Source: Candidatus Poribacteria bacterium
Lineage (GTDB): Bacteria; Poribacteria; WGA-4E; WGA-3G
Direction of reading: 5' to 3'
DNA: 64,000 nucleotides
Assembly (NCBI GenBank): GCA_022825665.1
Contig: JAJDWI010000006.1
Coordinates: 44,853-108,852, forward strand
Both the position numbers and the translations under genes were made by a program. The notes beneath the pieces are model-generated. The model saw nothing but the letters and a program-made list of their open reading frames with translations. It ran no database searches and was not told the origin of the DNA. The number at the start of each line of letters is the position of its first letter. The first letter of the stretch is position 1. Positions 52,136-63,006 of this stretch are shown here, one piece after another.

Positions 52136-53452
52136 CTAATCTGTTCGGAGTGCTTCAACGGGTGTAAGTTTAGCTGCTTTATGTGCAGGGTAAAGTCCAA
52201 AAAATACACCTATAGCAACGGACACAAGCAATGCAACAAACATTGTTTCAAATGATACGACTGAGGGCCAGTTGCTGCCCTCCCAGACAAATTTTGAGAT
52301 GAGCACTGCTGTTCCTTTTCCCATAAAAACCCCTAAAATTGATCCCAGAATTCCACCTGCAAATGTTAATACTGATGCTTCAATCAGGAATTGGGTAATA
52401 ATGTCATTGAAAGTTGCACCGAGTGCCTTTCGCAATCCAATTTCTTTTGTCCGATCAGTTACAGAAACAAGCATAATATTCATTACACCGATACCTGCTA
52501 CCATCAATGCTATACCCGCGATACCACCCATTAAAGCTTTCATGACCAGACCGACTTTATCAGCGGTTTTCAATTCCTCCTCTGCAGTCCAATAGTTATA
52601 TTCTTCGCCAGTGTTGTTGTGTTGTCTACCTAACACCACCTTTGCATCAGAAATCGCGATCGGAATATTCTCTATTGTCGTAGCTTCAACACGTATACGT
52701 TCTACATCTTGACGACCTTTAAAACGTTCTTGAAGTGTGGTAATTGGAATGATGAATCTATCATCCCAACCGGTCGTATCCATCGCATCACCCTTTTCTT
52801 CCATTACACCGATGACCTTAAGACGCACTTCGTACAAACCACTTCTACCACGCCAAAAAGATGGACGAGAAGCCTTTATCTCTTTTCCCACTGGGTCTTC
52901 GTGAAGGAATACTTCCTCAGCAATTTTCGATCCGATCACAGCCACGCTACTCGAAGCATCAACTTCTTCTTCAGTAAAAAACCTACCACTTGATGTATAC
53001 CAGTTATATGAACGGTCATATCCTGCTGTTGATGCAACAATCCTGGATTCCTTTTTGCGTCCTTTGTAACTGACACTCCAACCGGGCATATCATCTTCCG
53101 CAACGACATTGATGATGCCGCGTGCATTTTTTAGTATTTCAAATGCATCTTCAGTTTCCAAATGTTCTGCTCTGTTTCTTCGCCATCGACTTCTTCCTCT
53201 GACAGCTTCACCTGCCGCGCGACTTAAAGTTCCAGATTGCCTATCCCAATCATCTTTATATATTTCAATAATCTTTGTCCCACCTGTTCTTTCGATTTCT
53301 CGTAACACCATGGCTCTGGAACCGTCTCCGACAGAGACCATACTTACCACAGATCCAACACCTACGATAATACCTAAAATCGTCAAACTGGAACGGAGTG
53401 GATTACGCCGCAAACTTGTGATACCTAAGATGATACATTCAAATAGATTCAT
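52136..53452 (-). CDS. MacB-type ABC permease, second of a pair
   Basis: A 438-residue inner-membrane permease without a fused ATPase. One helix is near the N-terminus (SSLTILGIIVGVGSVVSM). A periplasmic MacB domain of about 230 residues follows, then three helices with MLVSVTDRTKEIGLRKALGA and the end PVEALRTD. ATG 53452 has AGGA at a good distance; a GTG at 53464 touching the upstream stop is less likely. It is related to, but clearly diverged from, the adjacent upstream permease. The two could form a heterodimer. Confidence 0.9.
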   Translation of the reverse strand: MNLFECIILGITSLRRNPLRSSLTILGIIVGVGSVVSMVSVGDGSRAMVLREIERTGGTKIIEIYKDDWDRQSGTLSRAAGEAVRGRSRWRRNRAEHLETEDAFEILKNARGIINVVAEDDMPGWSVSYKGRKKESRIVASTAGYDRSYNWYTSSGRFFTEEEVDASSSVAVIGSKIAEEVFLHEDPVGKEIKASRPSFWRGRSGLYEVRLKVIGVMEEKGDAMDTTGWDDRFIIPITTLQERFKGRQDVERIRVEATTIENIPIAISDAKVVLGRQHNNTGEEYNYWTAEEELKTADKVGLVMKALMGGIAGIALMVAGIGVMNIMLVSVTDRTKEIGLRKALGATFNDIITQFLIEASVLTFAGGILGSILGVFMGKGTAVLISKFVWEGSNWPSVVSFETMFVALLVSVAIGVFFGLYPAHKAAKLTPVEALRTD

Positions 53453-53464
53453 AACATTCCTCAC

Positions 53465-54766
53465 TTATTCAGTACGTAGTGCCTCTATTGGAGAGAGGGC
53501 AGATGCCTTCAGTGCTGGATATAGTCCAAACGAGACTCCGATTAACGCAGAAAATGAAACAGAAATTATCACCCAATTCATTGAGATAACTGACGGCCAG
53601 TCAGGGACAATTTGAACGATTTTTACAGCGATTAGTGCCATTCCTTCTCCTGCAAGGTAACCTACTCCGACACCTAATGCCCCACCGATAATGCACATGA
53701 CGATGGATTCGATCAAGAACTGAAGCATAATATCTAAACGTTTAGCACCGAGTGCTTTTCGTAACCCAATTTCACGGGTTCGCTCAGTAACGGCTACTAA
53801 CATCATATTCATAATACCGATGCCACCTACGAGTAGTGAAAACCCAGCAATACTACCCAATGCAATTTTGATGACTTTGCTGATTTTTTCTAACTGTGCC
53901 ATTCCTTCTCGCATGTCTCTTAGGTCAAAGAAGTCGTCCTGATTCTTATGACGTTTCCTCATTACCTCTTTTACTTCTTCAATTGCTTTTGGCACGTCAT
54001 CAACCGTGTTAGCATGAACAGATAGCATAACAACATTATCATTACCGGTAAAACGTTCTTGTGCGGTTGTGATGGGAATAAACACCATATCATCAAGGTT
54101 CCACCCGAATCGGAGACTTCTTCCACGTTCTTCCATCGTTCCGATTACAGTAAACCGTTCCGACATACGCGTCTGACCCCTTCTCCCATACCTATCATAA
54201 CGGTCGCCGCCTCTACCGATCTTGATTTCTTGATCTATTGGTGACTTAGTTCCGAAGAGATTGAATGCTACTTCTGTTCCCAATACACAGACTTTTTCTT
54301 TATTTTCCATATCCTCATCAGAAATAAAGCGACCATCTTTTATTCCCCAATCCATTGCCTCAGCAAAGGAAGCGTTTACACCGTTATATCCGCTACGTGC
54401 TTCAGAACCATCATTTGTTTGTATATGGACACCCCTCCATTCTGGAATCCGTGGCACAACAACCTTCACGGACGGACATTCTGCTTCTATAGCTAAAACA
54501 TCGTCGTATTTGAAATGCTCATTACTCCGATTTGGCATCCAACGGCTACCTACGCGTCTATAACTGCTCCGATACATCGTAAATTGGTTGACACCACCGA
54601 GTTTCTGGGCATCCTGTAACACTATTTCCTTTGCACCATCACCGATTGAAATCATTGCCAAGACTGAGGCAACGCCAATGATTATTCCAAGCATCGTCAA
54701 TAAAGATCGTAGTTTATTACTACGAATTGCTGATACTCCAACGGATATTCCCTCAAAAATTCGCAT
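53465..54766 (-). CDS. MacB-type ABC permease, first of a pair
   Basis: A 433-residue permease of the MacB/LolC-like type: helix 1 in LRSLLTMLGIIIGVASVLAMI, a periplasmic domain with an unusual Arg/Gly/Tyr-rich loop (GRGGDRYDRYGRRGQ, near residue 205), then the FtsX-type block with MLVAVTERTREIGLRKALGA and the end PIEALRTE. The second permease gene starts 12 bases after its stop. No ATPase gene is in the operon; the nearest is the LolD-type ATPase at 44980. Confidence 0.9.
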   Translation of the reverse strand: MRIFEGISVGVSAIRSNKLRSLLTMLGIIIGVASVLAMISIGDGAKEIVLQDAQKLGGVNQFTMYRSSYRRVGSRWMPNRSNEHFKYDDVLAIEAECPSVKVVVPRIPEWRGVHIQTNDGSEARSGYNGVNASFAEAMDWGIKDGRFISDEDMENKEKVCVLGTEVAFNLFGTKSPIDQEIKIGRGGDRYDRYGRRGQTRMSERFTVIGTMEERGRSLRFGWNLDDMVFIPITTAQERFTGNDNVVMLSVHANTVDDVPKAIEEVKEVMRKRHKNQDDFFDLRDMREGMAQLEKISKVIKIALGSIAGFSLLVGGIGIMNMMLVAVTERTREIGLRKALGAKRLDIMLQFLIESIVMCIIGGALGVGVGYLAGEGMALIAVKIVQIVPDWPSVISMNWVIISVSFSALIGVSFGLYPALKASALSPIEALRTE

Positions 54767-54977
54767 TTCTTCTCTCCAAGACTACAAATTGCTGATACTT
54801 TTATACTTAGTAATTTAGACAAAGAATAACAGATAAGGTTCGCACAATTGACTTAATAAATTGTAGTGTCCACAACATATCATATAGTGAATAGGTTACA
54901 GAAGTAATTCGGAAGACAATATATGTTATTATGACGTGATTTATGGAAACTGGTTTATTGCAATAAATTGTGGTTGA

Positions 54978-57900
54978 TTATTCAAACTCTCCTCTAACCG
55001 TCAATGCACTTGCTATAGACAGATAATCTCTTCCTTCCTCTACCCTATCGTTATTGTAACTTACTCCGAGATGCAGATTTGCAGTGAGATGATCACTGAG
55101 TTTGTAGCCGACGCGCAAGGTTGTTTCATACCTTTCTGAACGTTCTTCTCTATTAGCACCGTAGTTTTCACGTCGGATGGCTAAAGAAAGGGTATTGGTC
55201 AGATCAAGGTCATGCTTTAATGGAATCCTACCGAATATAGGTATACGGATACCTCCTTCGGTGTTGTAACTGTAATCAATGCTGAAATTAGGAGTTACAA
55301 TAAATGCGTTACTTTCTATACCGCTGCGTAAGTGATCACGAAGGGTTGTGCGTATACCCAATGAGGTCCGTGTCTTTTCATTCCATTTGTGTAACCAACT
55401 CAACGATGGCGTATGTGCGGAACTATCAGAGATGGTAACATCAAGGTTTTCAGTATTCTGTTTTGTAAAACTATATCGTAATTGGAAACTTGTTGCTTGC
55501 TGAGCATTCAGTTTTATATCCGCTTCGTAAGTTTCAGCATGTGTTAAATAGGTTGTAGCATAACTTTTACGAAAACTATCTGATGTACTCAGGTTAGTCC
55601 CGAAGGACAACCATTTCAAAGGATCGACATTTGTGCGGATTGTGTATCTATTACTTTTCCGAGAGTTGGTACGTTCTTCAGCATCTTCTTCCAGATTCCA
55701 AATATCTATAAAGGTTTGACCGGACATGAGTTCACGGAAAGATTCATACGCAGTGTAATTTGCACTTGTATTAATCGTGAGTGTATTGATTATCCTTTGT
55801 ACAAAACCTTCCGGTTTAGGTTGTTGTGGAGCAAGTTGACCTTGTACATTCGTGTTGTTGGCAACCTGTTTTTGATCCATTTCTGCTTTATCACGGTTTA
55901 TCCAATCGCTTTGATCCTCGGATATCTTTTGGACTTGAACTTCATCAATATCATTATCACGTAATTGTTCAATTAACTGTTTCTTCGGTTCTTGTGTATT
56001 TGTTCCTTCTGTTGTATTAACTGTACCAGTTTCCTCTGTTTCAATAATTGATTCTTCCTTTTTAAAAAGCCATCCAAACCATTTTTGTATACGTAAATTC
56101 AAACCAAGGTTGACATTACCGTTGATTGAAGCATCCTTTTGCGTGGTGAACCAGTTTTCTCTGAAGCTTGCGCGACTTGTCACCGTTGGACGTAGACCGA
56201 ACAGATCTCGATTTAGACGCGGTGTCAGAGAAATACGGTGTTCTCGCTCAGCAATTGTGAAATCAGGTTCTATTTCCTCATCGGTTTCGTCTTCAGTTGG
56301 TGTATTTGGGTCTGTTCCACCCGTACCAAAAAAGGTTGGTCTGTAACGGCTCTGATCACGTTTCTCAAGTGTTCGACGTATTTCATAACGTGGATTTAGA
56401 CTGAACGCATTTATGGGACTTATGTTGAGAGTGAATGAACCGCTATCAGTCTTTTCATCCCGATTTCTACCGTAACCGTAACTATAGTAGCTTGAAGTTG
56501 TTGTGGCTGTATCAGTAGCAGTTTCCGGTTTTGCGATTATATCCTCATGCCGATACAGCATGTTAAAACCGAGTTTAGATCCTAAATTGTAACCAAATGA
56601 TCCTGTATAAAGATGGCTAATCTGTGTGCCTTGTCGTTCATTCCAAAAGTCTTGGTAATTGTATGCAAAGCCAAGGTTTGGATAAGGATTTCTATTGAAA
56701 TTCACTGAAATATCACGGTTTAGCGACTCACTCTTTCCACTTTGGAATGTGGTGTAACTTCCACGTTGTGCTTCTGTTTCAGATTCCTGCTCACGAATAG
56801 AATATCGAATCGGTAACCAAGAGAATAGTGTTATATCCGCATTGATATTGTAATCGTTATTAGTTGTGCTATATCCGCGAGATGACAAACGTTGTCGACC
56901 GATTTCACCTGCACCGCTCTCAAAATCTTTGTCTTGACTCGCGTAACCTCCACGCAGACGTACAATAGATCCGAGGGAAACAGACATATCACCACGACGT
57001 GCCCAACCAGAACGGATAAGTGGATCCCCAAGATGGATTTCATTAACCCATATCTCCCCACTTATTTCTCTATCGGTATCATTCCGAATTCCCAAGAGAA
57101 TTCCACCGATATTTTTTACACTTAGTCGTGTACTACTTACACTTGATCCTGTACCTCTAACGGTAAATCCGTCTGGATGTCCATCAGGGGCATCTTCTTC
57201 TGGAATGGGTTGGATGTCCTGAGGTACTATGTCTGTATCAACATTGGAATCCTCAATCCTGTCAGGATAATCATTTCTGGTGTTATCACGCAGATCAATT
57301 TCTATTAACTTCCATCCATCAAAGTCAATCGGTACGGAATATTCATAGTAGTCAGTTAGATTCTCAAAGATATTTACATCTTCCTGTTCGGGTTGGTTGA
57401 GAAATGGGTCAGAACTGTAAAATGAACTTCTGTAACCTGTGTTAACACTTGGGGCAAGTTGTAACACGAAGGTCATATCACTATTGTCTCCATATAACCA
57501 AAATCGTAATGTATCGTGTGTACTAAAGTCCTGTCCCTCACTCTGAGTGAAACCTCTTAATTGTTTTGAAGTGATACCGTGTGATCCAGGGAATAAGTAA
57601 TATTCTAAACTAAGTGTCTGTTCACGTTGTTGCTGTGTTTGAAATGCCTGTGTTGTTGCAGTGAAGGGATGTAATTTCCTAAAGAGATCATTATTCTCTA
57701 TCTCAAGATACGCGGTCTGATAATCGTCAAAACTGAAGTTATCTTTTGTCCCTACAATAAATTTCTCCAATGTATCCTCAACAACTTGGTTATCAGCAAG
57801 TCCAGTTGTTGTTTCTGTCAAGGATCTTGTTACCAATCCTTGTTGCCATCTATTTCCAACAATTTCTATAGATGCCCATTGGAAAGTTCCTTTAACACTC

Positions 57901-60900
57901 CCAGGACGGTTTTTTTGTAGCCAAAAACGGAAATGCTGAACAAATACAAGACTTGGAATACGCGAACCTTCAGGAACAAATTCAGTTAATGGAATGTTGA
58001 GAAAAGTCCACCCATTACTGTTCTTACTTTTTATCCATTCATTTGGGATTTCATTTAGTGGTATTGCAACCTGAAAATATGCATCAACGCTGTCAAGCAC
58101 ACCATCTCCGTTTAAGTCCTCACTGTCTAAGATTTGATTATCTTCTCCAAAAGACTCTGATTGAAGTGTCCCTTCATACAACCATCCAACATCTTCTCCC
58201 GTATCCAATGTGCCATTACCACGATACCTTTGGTCATCCGGTAGATTTTCAAGGTCAAGATCCAGTGCATCTATAACACCATCTCCATTTGTATCCTCTA
58301 ATGATTGTGGTAAGTCTTCACTGTCAAGGCGTTCATCTGCATCTGCATCTTCACTGACAGCACCAATATTCAGATAGAGTGTTACATCGTTCTCTCCCAG
58401 CACACGAAACCACATCTCAATAAACCCACGTTCCGAGTAGTCAACCCCAGATTTTGATACACCGTTGGAAAAACCACCCCACTCATGAACGACATCGGTA
58501 AATTCATATCCTACCTCCATAATCAGTCTTTCCTCAGTAGAAAGTGAAAGCGGTTGAATTGTGGATGCAGGTACATCTCGATTTCGCATGTAGTTTCCAA
58601 CTGCCTCTGCTTCTTCTCTATCCTTTAGCACAACATTAAAGAGTGCGCGATTTTCCAAAGTAGGTATTACTTTATATTCATCCACATTAGTATTTGACTG
58701 TTGTTCTTCAGAGAAATAGGGAACACTACTCGGTTTCCAATTGTATTTTAGTGTTGGGATTGTTGCAGTTTGCTTTACTCCTTCCATACTATCAATAATG
58801 GCTACACCTACACTGTTCGGGTTATTATGTGAGAATGCAGACTCACCACTCATATCTATTGAGAGTGGAAAATGTCGGACGTTCACAAAAGGCAGCGGAT
58901 TTACTAACCATGCAATGTTGAACTCTCTACCAAAGCTTGTATTAAGATTAAGGGCTTGTAAACGGTTAGGAACACTGTTAACATCCGGAATTTGTGTCGG
59001 CTTTTGTCCAGTCGTTAGGATATAACCTGTTGATATGTTAAATCCTTTTTGAAATACTGGATTGAAATAGTTTGACGTTCCACCGTATCCTCCGTAATAT
59101 CCTGATCCTATTCGTGAACGACCACCATATCCCCCATACCTACTATAGCCACTACTTCCAAAACCTCCTCCTCCGAATCCACTACCACCCAACCCTATAT
59201 TGCCGATACCACTGCCTGAACGAATACCTGAACGAGAAATTCCTCCTGAAAATGGATCAGACGAAAGGTTATTATCTAAACCGGGTTGTCCAGGGCGTGT
59301 GCCACCTAAACGATTGAATCTATCTTCAAGACTCTGTTCTTTCGGTGATTTTGGTTTCGGTTTATGTGTATATTCTACCCATAAACCTGCCACAGTCTGC
59401 TGCGTGCCGCCTCCGAATGGCGTTTTCTCAAACTCCACGACAATTTCATCAAATTCATCCAGTTCAGTGAAAAATCGAATTGTACCTACCTCATAAATCA
59501 TCAAGTAATCTGTATCTCGCGTCAAAAGTCTACCGTTTAGTCGAACAGTTTCACTCTCTGGAATTACAAATAAACCAACATTATAGGTCTCAGATTGAAA
59601 GGAATAATCAGCAACTATTGTATAGATTTGATCTGTGCTACGTATGGATTCAAGATAAATTGCCTCATTATTTAGCGTATCCCTATATTGATAAAATGGA
59701 TGTTCTGGATCTCTAATTTCAAACGGACGCGTACTTGGAAATCGAAGTAACCCTCTGTCATAGTCTATGAATTCGGGATCAACATTACCATCCCCATTTT
59801 GGTCTAATCCAAATATCTCTATATATGGAACGAGTCCAGTATCTGTCTGGAATGTTTCATTTTCTCCCTGACGAATTATAGTCAACTGAAAATCACGAGG
59901 GTTGATGTTTCGGTTTTGGAGAAAATAGACGTGTGCTGCTGCTGTTCCACGAAATCCTTTCTCCTTTATCGTAACATATCCAATCTCTTCACCTTCTTCA
60001 TCAATTGATCCGTCACCATTCTCATCTGCAAATACATTACCTGGGTTTCCGATGCTTCCGCCGCCATCCCCAAGATATTCATAGGCAACTACTATGGTAT
60101 AGTTTGACGATATTGGTGACAAAAACTCTATCTCACCAGTTTCATAGTCTATATTGTAATCCTGTCCGGGAAATTGCGGATTGAAATAACCGCGACTTGT
60201 TCGTTGACCACCTTGGTTGTTACCAACTACACTATCATCAATGTATATCTCTACACTACCAGATTTTATTGGTAGGTATGCTTCGTGTAGAAGTCCATCC
60301 TCACCTTGATGAATTAAATAATATCTATTTTTTATATAGTTTGCATCCCCTACTTGTATACCTCCAGGTCCGTATCCAAAACTTGCTCTGCGAGATTGTC
60401 CCCTGAATGTCCGTACTTCACGCACACCTTTACTACGTGATCCGAATGCTGTAAAACGTGTATTCTTATATTCAAAAACACCTTCAAGTCCAAATAGATT
60501 TCTATTGATATTCAAAAAACGTGTATTGGGAAGACTAAGCGTAATATCTCCAAATGAGATAGTCTTGATGAAACTCTCAGGTTTCCCTTCATACCAGATT
60601 TTTATTTTCTGCTCTTTTGTGCCACCGAGACCGTAACTGCTTGAACCACCATATCCACCATAACCACCACCATAGGTATCTCCTGCGTTATAATCTACAG
60701 CAATATGTGTTCGTTCTCCTACCCGTCCATGTAATCCGATTTTCTGGTGTTGACGAATATTGATACCTGTCGCACGCGGAATACCACCTCTACCATAGCT
60801 ACTATAACCACTTCCATAAGTGCTGTACCCCGAACCGAAACTGTTATATCCTCCACCTAATCCACTACTATATCCGAAATCTTCGTATCCGTAGGAGGAG

Positions 60901-61457
60901 CTTAAACCAAGGTCAAGTCCTGAACCGTAGTCACCATAACTACCATATCCGTATCCACCATATCTATTTAGATCTCCTTCACCGAAATAGTGGGTTTTAT
61001 TGACTTCAATTGTAACCGACTGAAAACCTGTTATACGTAAATTGGAATCCATTGGGAGATCTATTCCCTTTGTATCGGTCTTTTTGCGTGGCTGCCACCC
61101 GTATAGTTCAGATAGGTCTCCTAAATCTGGAGGATATTTCCAACGACGTAGTGATTCTAAATACGGCATCAGCAACTGACGACGTAAAGATGTATCTGCA
61201 TCAATTTCTTCTGTTTCTGATGTATCTTTAATCGATTTCGTGTCAGATTCTTCAAAAGTCCATGTGGATTTTTTGGGTTTTGTTTCAAACGGATTCTCAA
61301 CAGTTGTTTGTGACTCAGACTCTTCTTGTTGCGGAGGAGGGGATTCATCTTTATCTGCTGCTAAGATAGGTGTAACAATAATTAAAAAACAGAGCGCGAG
61401 GATTGACAGCAATATTATTTTATATGTGTACTGTGGATTCAAGAGAGTAAACTCCAT
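54978..61457 (-). CDS. SprA-like giant outer-membrane protein
   Basis: A 2159-residue exported protein. A signal anchor (residues 11-33) ends at ILAADK, and a Pro/Glu/Ser-rich linker follows. Repeated beta segments include KIKIWYEGKPESFIKTISFGDITLSLPNTRF and INRNLFGLEGVFEYKN, which resemble SprA/Sov, the translocation pore of the type IX secretion system in Bacteroidota. Gly/Tyr-rich tracts lie at about 165-224, 261-278 and 770-830. At least four DxNGDGxxD calcium-binding loops occur (for example DENGDGSIDEEG and DLNGDGVLDSVD). The last third alternates hydrophobic beta strands to the C-terminus, as in an outer-membrane barrel. Size and layout fit SprA (about 2000-2500 residues). No other T9SS gene is in the window. 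Confidence 0.75.
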   Translation of the reverse strand: MEFTLLNPQYTYKIILLSILALCFLIIVTPILAADKDESPPPQQEESESQTTVENPFETKPKKSTWTFEESDTKSIKDTSETEEIDADTSLRRQLLMPYLESLRRWKYPPDLGDLSELYGWQPRKKTDTKGIDLPMDSNLRITGFQSVTIEVNKTHYFGEGDLNRYGGYGYGSYGDYGSGLDLGLSSSYGYEDFGYSSGLGGGYNSFGSGYSTYGSGYSSYGRGGIPRATGINIRQHQKIGLHGRVGERTHIAVDYNAGDTYGGGYGGYGGSSSYGLGGTKEQKIKIWYEGKPESFIKTISFGDITLSLPNTRFLNINRNLFGLEGVFEYKNTRFTAFGSRSKGVREVRTFRGQSRRASFGYGPGGIQVGDANYIKNRYYLIHQGEDGLLHEAYLPIKSGSVEIYIDDSVVGNNQGGQRTSRGYFNPQFPGQDYNIDYETGEIEFLSPISSNYTIVVAYEYLGDGGGSIGNPGNVFADENGDGSIDEEGEEIGYVTIKEKGFRGTAAAHVYFLQNRNINPRDFQLTIIRQGENETFQTDTGLVPYIEIFGLDQNGDGNVDPEFIDYDRGLLRFPSTRPFEIRDPEHPFYQYRDTLNNEAIYLESIRSTDQIYTIVADYSFQSETYNVGLFVIPESETVRLNGRLLTRDTDYLMIYEVGTIRFFTELDEFDEIVVEFEKTPFGGGTQQTVAGLWVEYTHKPKPKSPKEQSLEDRFNRLGGTRPGQPGLDNNLSSDPFSGGISRSGIRSGSGIGNIGLGGSGFGGGGFGSSGYSRYGGYGGRSRIGSGYYGGYGGTSNYFNPVFQKGFNISTGYILTTGQKPTQIPDVNSVPNRLQALNLNTSFGREFNIAWLVNPLPFVNVRHFPLSIDMSGESAFSHNNPNSVGVAIIDSMEGVKQTATIPTLKYNWKPSSVPYFSEEQQSNTNVDEYKVIPTLENRALFNVVLKDREEAEAVGNYMRNRDVPASTIQPLSLSTEERLIMEVGYEFTDVVHEWGGFSNGVSKSGVDYSERGFIEMWFRVLGENDVTLYLNIGAVSEDADADERLDSEDLPQSLEDTNGDGVIDALDLDLENLPDDQRYRGNGTLDTGEDVGWLYEGTLQSESFGEDNQILDSEDLNGDGVLDSVDAYFQVAIPLNEIPNEWIKSKNSNGWTFLNIPLTEFVPEGSRIPSLVFVQHFRFWLQKNRPGSVKGTFQWASIEIVGNRWQQGLVTRSLTETTTGLADNQVVEDTLEKFIVGTKDNFSFDDYQTAYLEIENNDLFRKLHPFTATTQAFQTQQQREQTLSLEYYLFPGSHGITSKQLRGFTQSEGQDFSTHDTLRFWLYGDNSDMTFVLQLAPSVNTGYRSSFYSSDPFLNQPEQEDVNIFENLTDYYEYSVPIDFDGWKLIEIDLRDNTRNDYPDRIEDSNVDTDIVPQDIQPIPEEDAPDGHPDGFTVRGTGSSVSSTRLSVKNIGGILLGIRNDTDREISGEIWVNEIHLGDPLIRSGWARRGDMSVSLGSIVRLRGGYASQDKDFESGAGEIGRQRLSSRGYSTTNNDYNINADITLFSWLPIRYSIREQESETEAQRGSYTTFQSGKSESLNRDISVNFNRNPYPNLGFAYNYQDFWNERQGTQISHLYTGSFGYNLGSKLGFNMLYRHEDIIAKPETATDTATTTSSYYSYGYGRNRDEKTDSGSFTLNISPINAFSLNPRYEIRRTLEKRDQSRYRPTFFGTGGTDPNTPTEDETDEEIEPDFTIAEREHRISLTPRLNRDLFGLRPTVTSRASFRENWFTTQKDASINGNVNLGLNLRIQKWFGWLFKKEESIIETEETGTVNTTEGTNTQEPKKQLIEQLRDNDIDEVQVQKISEDQSDWINRDKAEMDQKQVANNTNVQGQLAPQQPKPEGFVQRIINTLTINTSANYTAYESFRELMSGQTFIDIWNLEEDAEERTNSRKSNRYTIRTNVDPLKWLSFGTNLSTSDSFRKSYATTYLTHAETYEADIKLNAQQATSFQLRYSFTKQNTENLDVTISDSSAHTPSLSWLHKWNEKTRTSLGIRTTLRDHLRSGIESNAFIVTPNFSIDYSYNTEGGIRIPIFGRIPLKHDLDLTNTLSLAIRRENYGANREERSERYETTLRVGYKLSDHLTANLHLGVSYNNDRVEEGRDYLSIASALTVRGEFE

Positions 61458-62521
61458 CTATGTTAGTATTGTGATAGTGTTATAACGTAGAAGCATAATG
61501 TAGGTTTACAGAGACAGTCAATTCATTTATGTCTAATTCATTTATGTCATCATCTTTACGCACAGCATGAAAAACACAGAAAAGTAAAAAAACCTTGAAT
61601 TAAAATTAATAATGATATATAATCCTATTAATTAATGTAAACCATATATATTTTATTTATATTTCAGATTAATATATGTTTTAGATTAATTTATAAATAC
61701 AGTTGTTCACATATCTTTCATCTTATATTTATTTTTATAAATTCTATGTATATGCTGTATTTTTAATATTATTTTATTTTTCATTCCCATATCTCTTTAT
61801 ATATTCTTTTACATACATTTATATTTCCAGATTATATCCTTAAAATTGTTAATATACTTGACTGAATAAGTTAACCAGGTATTCAAAATAGTATAACATG
61901 TGCCGTTATTATCTTCTGTATGATAATGTGTCATTCGAAGGTAAACTTAGGGGAGAATCGGAACGTGAAAAGAATATACCTGCCAATAACAAAGTTTATA
62001 TACTTCAATAGTATATGGTGTTCACGCTACATAGGCAGATATTCCTGTGTGGATGTTATATCACAGCCATTGCTATGAGTCGTTGCTATAGATTCACTAT
62101 TTTAATGAAACGACTCACTCCATTTTCACAAAATCGGAAACTTAAACATACCCCTGTTTACTGATATGTTTACATATCATACTATATGTATATGTAAGTG
62201 TTCTCTGTTGGAAATGCCACCAATTTACATTTCCCAATTCTATTGGCATTTCAAATGACATGTTTCCATTACTTGCTCTGTTAAAAATAACCTATTGCTA
62301 TCTAAACGATACTATTTTGACATGATGTCAATATTCACTATTTATAGACTATACGAAATCATTGAAAAAATTAGGCAATATCTGATTTGAAGGAGTTGCA
62401 TTTGATAAGATATTTATTATTTGATCTTATTGTACCTACCCATTAATTAGGGTTTAGTCTTCTTATTAAAAAATACTGCCTAATATCTACTTTTAATTTC
62501 TTGTATTTTTAAGGAGATATT
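61458..62521. other. AT-rich 1-kb intergenic region between divergent surface genes
   Basis: No coding sequence is supported here. The stretch 61560-61900 is extremely AT-rich. Two imperfect hairpins stand out: TGAGTCGTT (62076-62084) with AACGACTCA (62109-62117), and GAAATGCCA (62211-62219) with TGGCATTTC (62244-62252). It should contain the promoters of the leftward SprA-like gene and the rightward lipoproteins, but none is clear enough to mark. No DnaA-box cluster was seen. Confidence 0.5.
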
Positions 62522-62947
62522 ATGTTAGTTAGATCGCTCTTGATTCTCATCATACTCATTACATTGATTGGATGTGGAAAATTAGAAAATCAATTCACCA
62601 AAGTTGTTTCACCTGAGGAGGTATATATCACGCATGTGTTTTGTACAACCCTATTAGGTATTCCGATCTTTTGTGTAATTGATCAAGATCGCATTATCAC
62701 AGTTGAAGTAGAGACAGTAGTGACAATAATCGTTGAAACTATAGTCGAGGTGGAGGTGATTGAAGAAGTGATAATTGAGATAATTGTTACTGAGATTGAA
62801 ATAGAGTATATCACTACTGAAACAAACATTGAAGAAATTGTCTCGGAAGTAATAGAAAAGGTGAAAGAACTTGTACCCGAAGATGAAATTAAGGACGTAC
62901 CCCTTGAGGCAATAGTAGAAGAAGTTACTATGGAATTCATAGAATAA
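62522..62947 (+). CDS. Lipoprotein, Val/Ile/Glu-rich
   Basis: A 141-residue predicted lipoprotein: signal peptide with the lipobox LIGC and lipidated Cys18. After a conserved-looking segment with two Cys (FCTTLLGIPIFCVID), the protein is dominated by alternating Val/Ile and Glu/Thr (residues 55-110). This suggests amphipathic beta strands or a long coiled stalk. A short acidic helical end follows. AAGGAG precedes ATG 62522 by 8 bases. It is paralogous to the next gene. Function unknown; an envelope tether or spacer is possible. Confidence 0.8.
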   Translation: MLVRSLLILIILITLIGCGKLENQFTKVVSPEEVYITHVFCTTLLGIPIFCVIDQDRIITVEVETVVTIIVETIVEVEVIEEVIIEIIVTEIEIEYITTETNIEEIVSEVIEKVKELVPEDEIKDVPLEAIVEEVTMEFIE

Positions 62948-63006
62948 TCCTGACGTACTCCTGAAAAATAACCATCATTAAAATATACAACACTCCAGGA
63001 GGAAAA

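Noticed and set aside
62683..62940. Ser/Thr/Ile-rich minus-strand ORF opposite the first lipoprotein
   Set aside because: It results from reading GAA/GTT-rich codons backwards; the plus-strand gene has a signal peptide, lipobox and ribosome-binding site.
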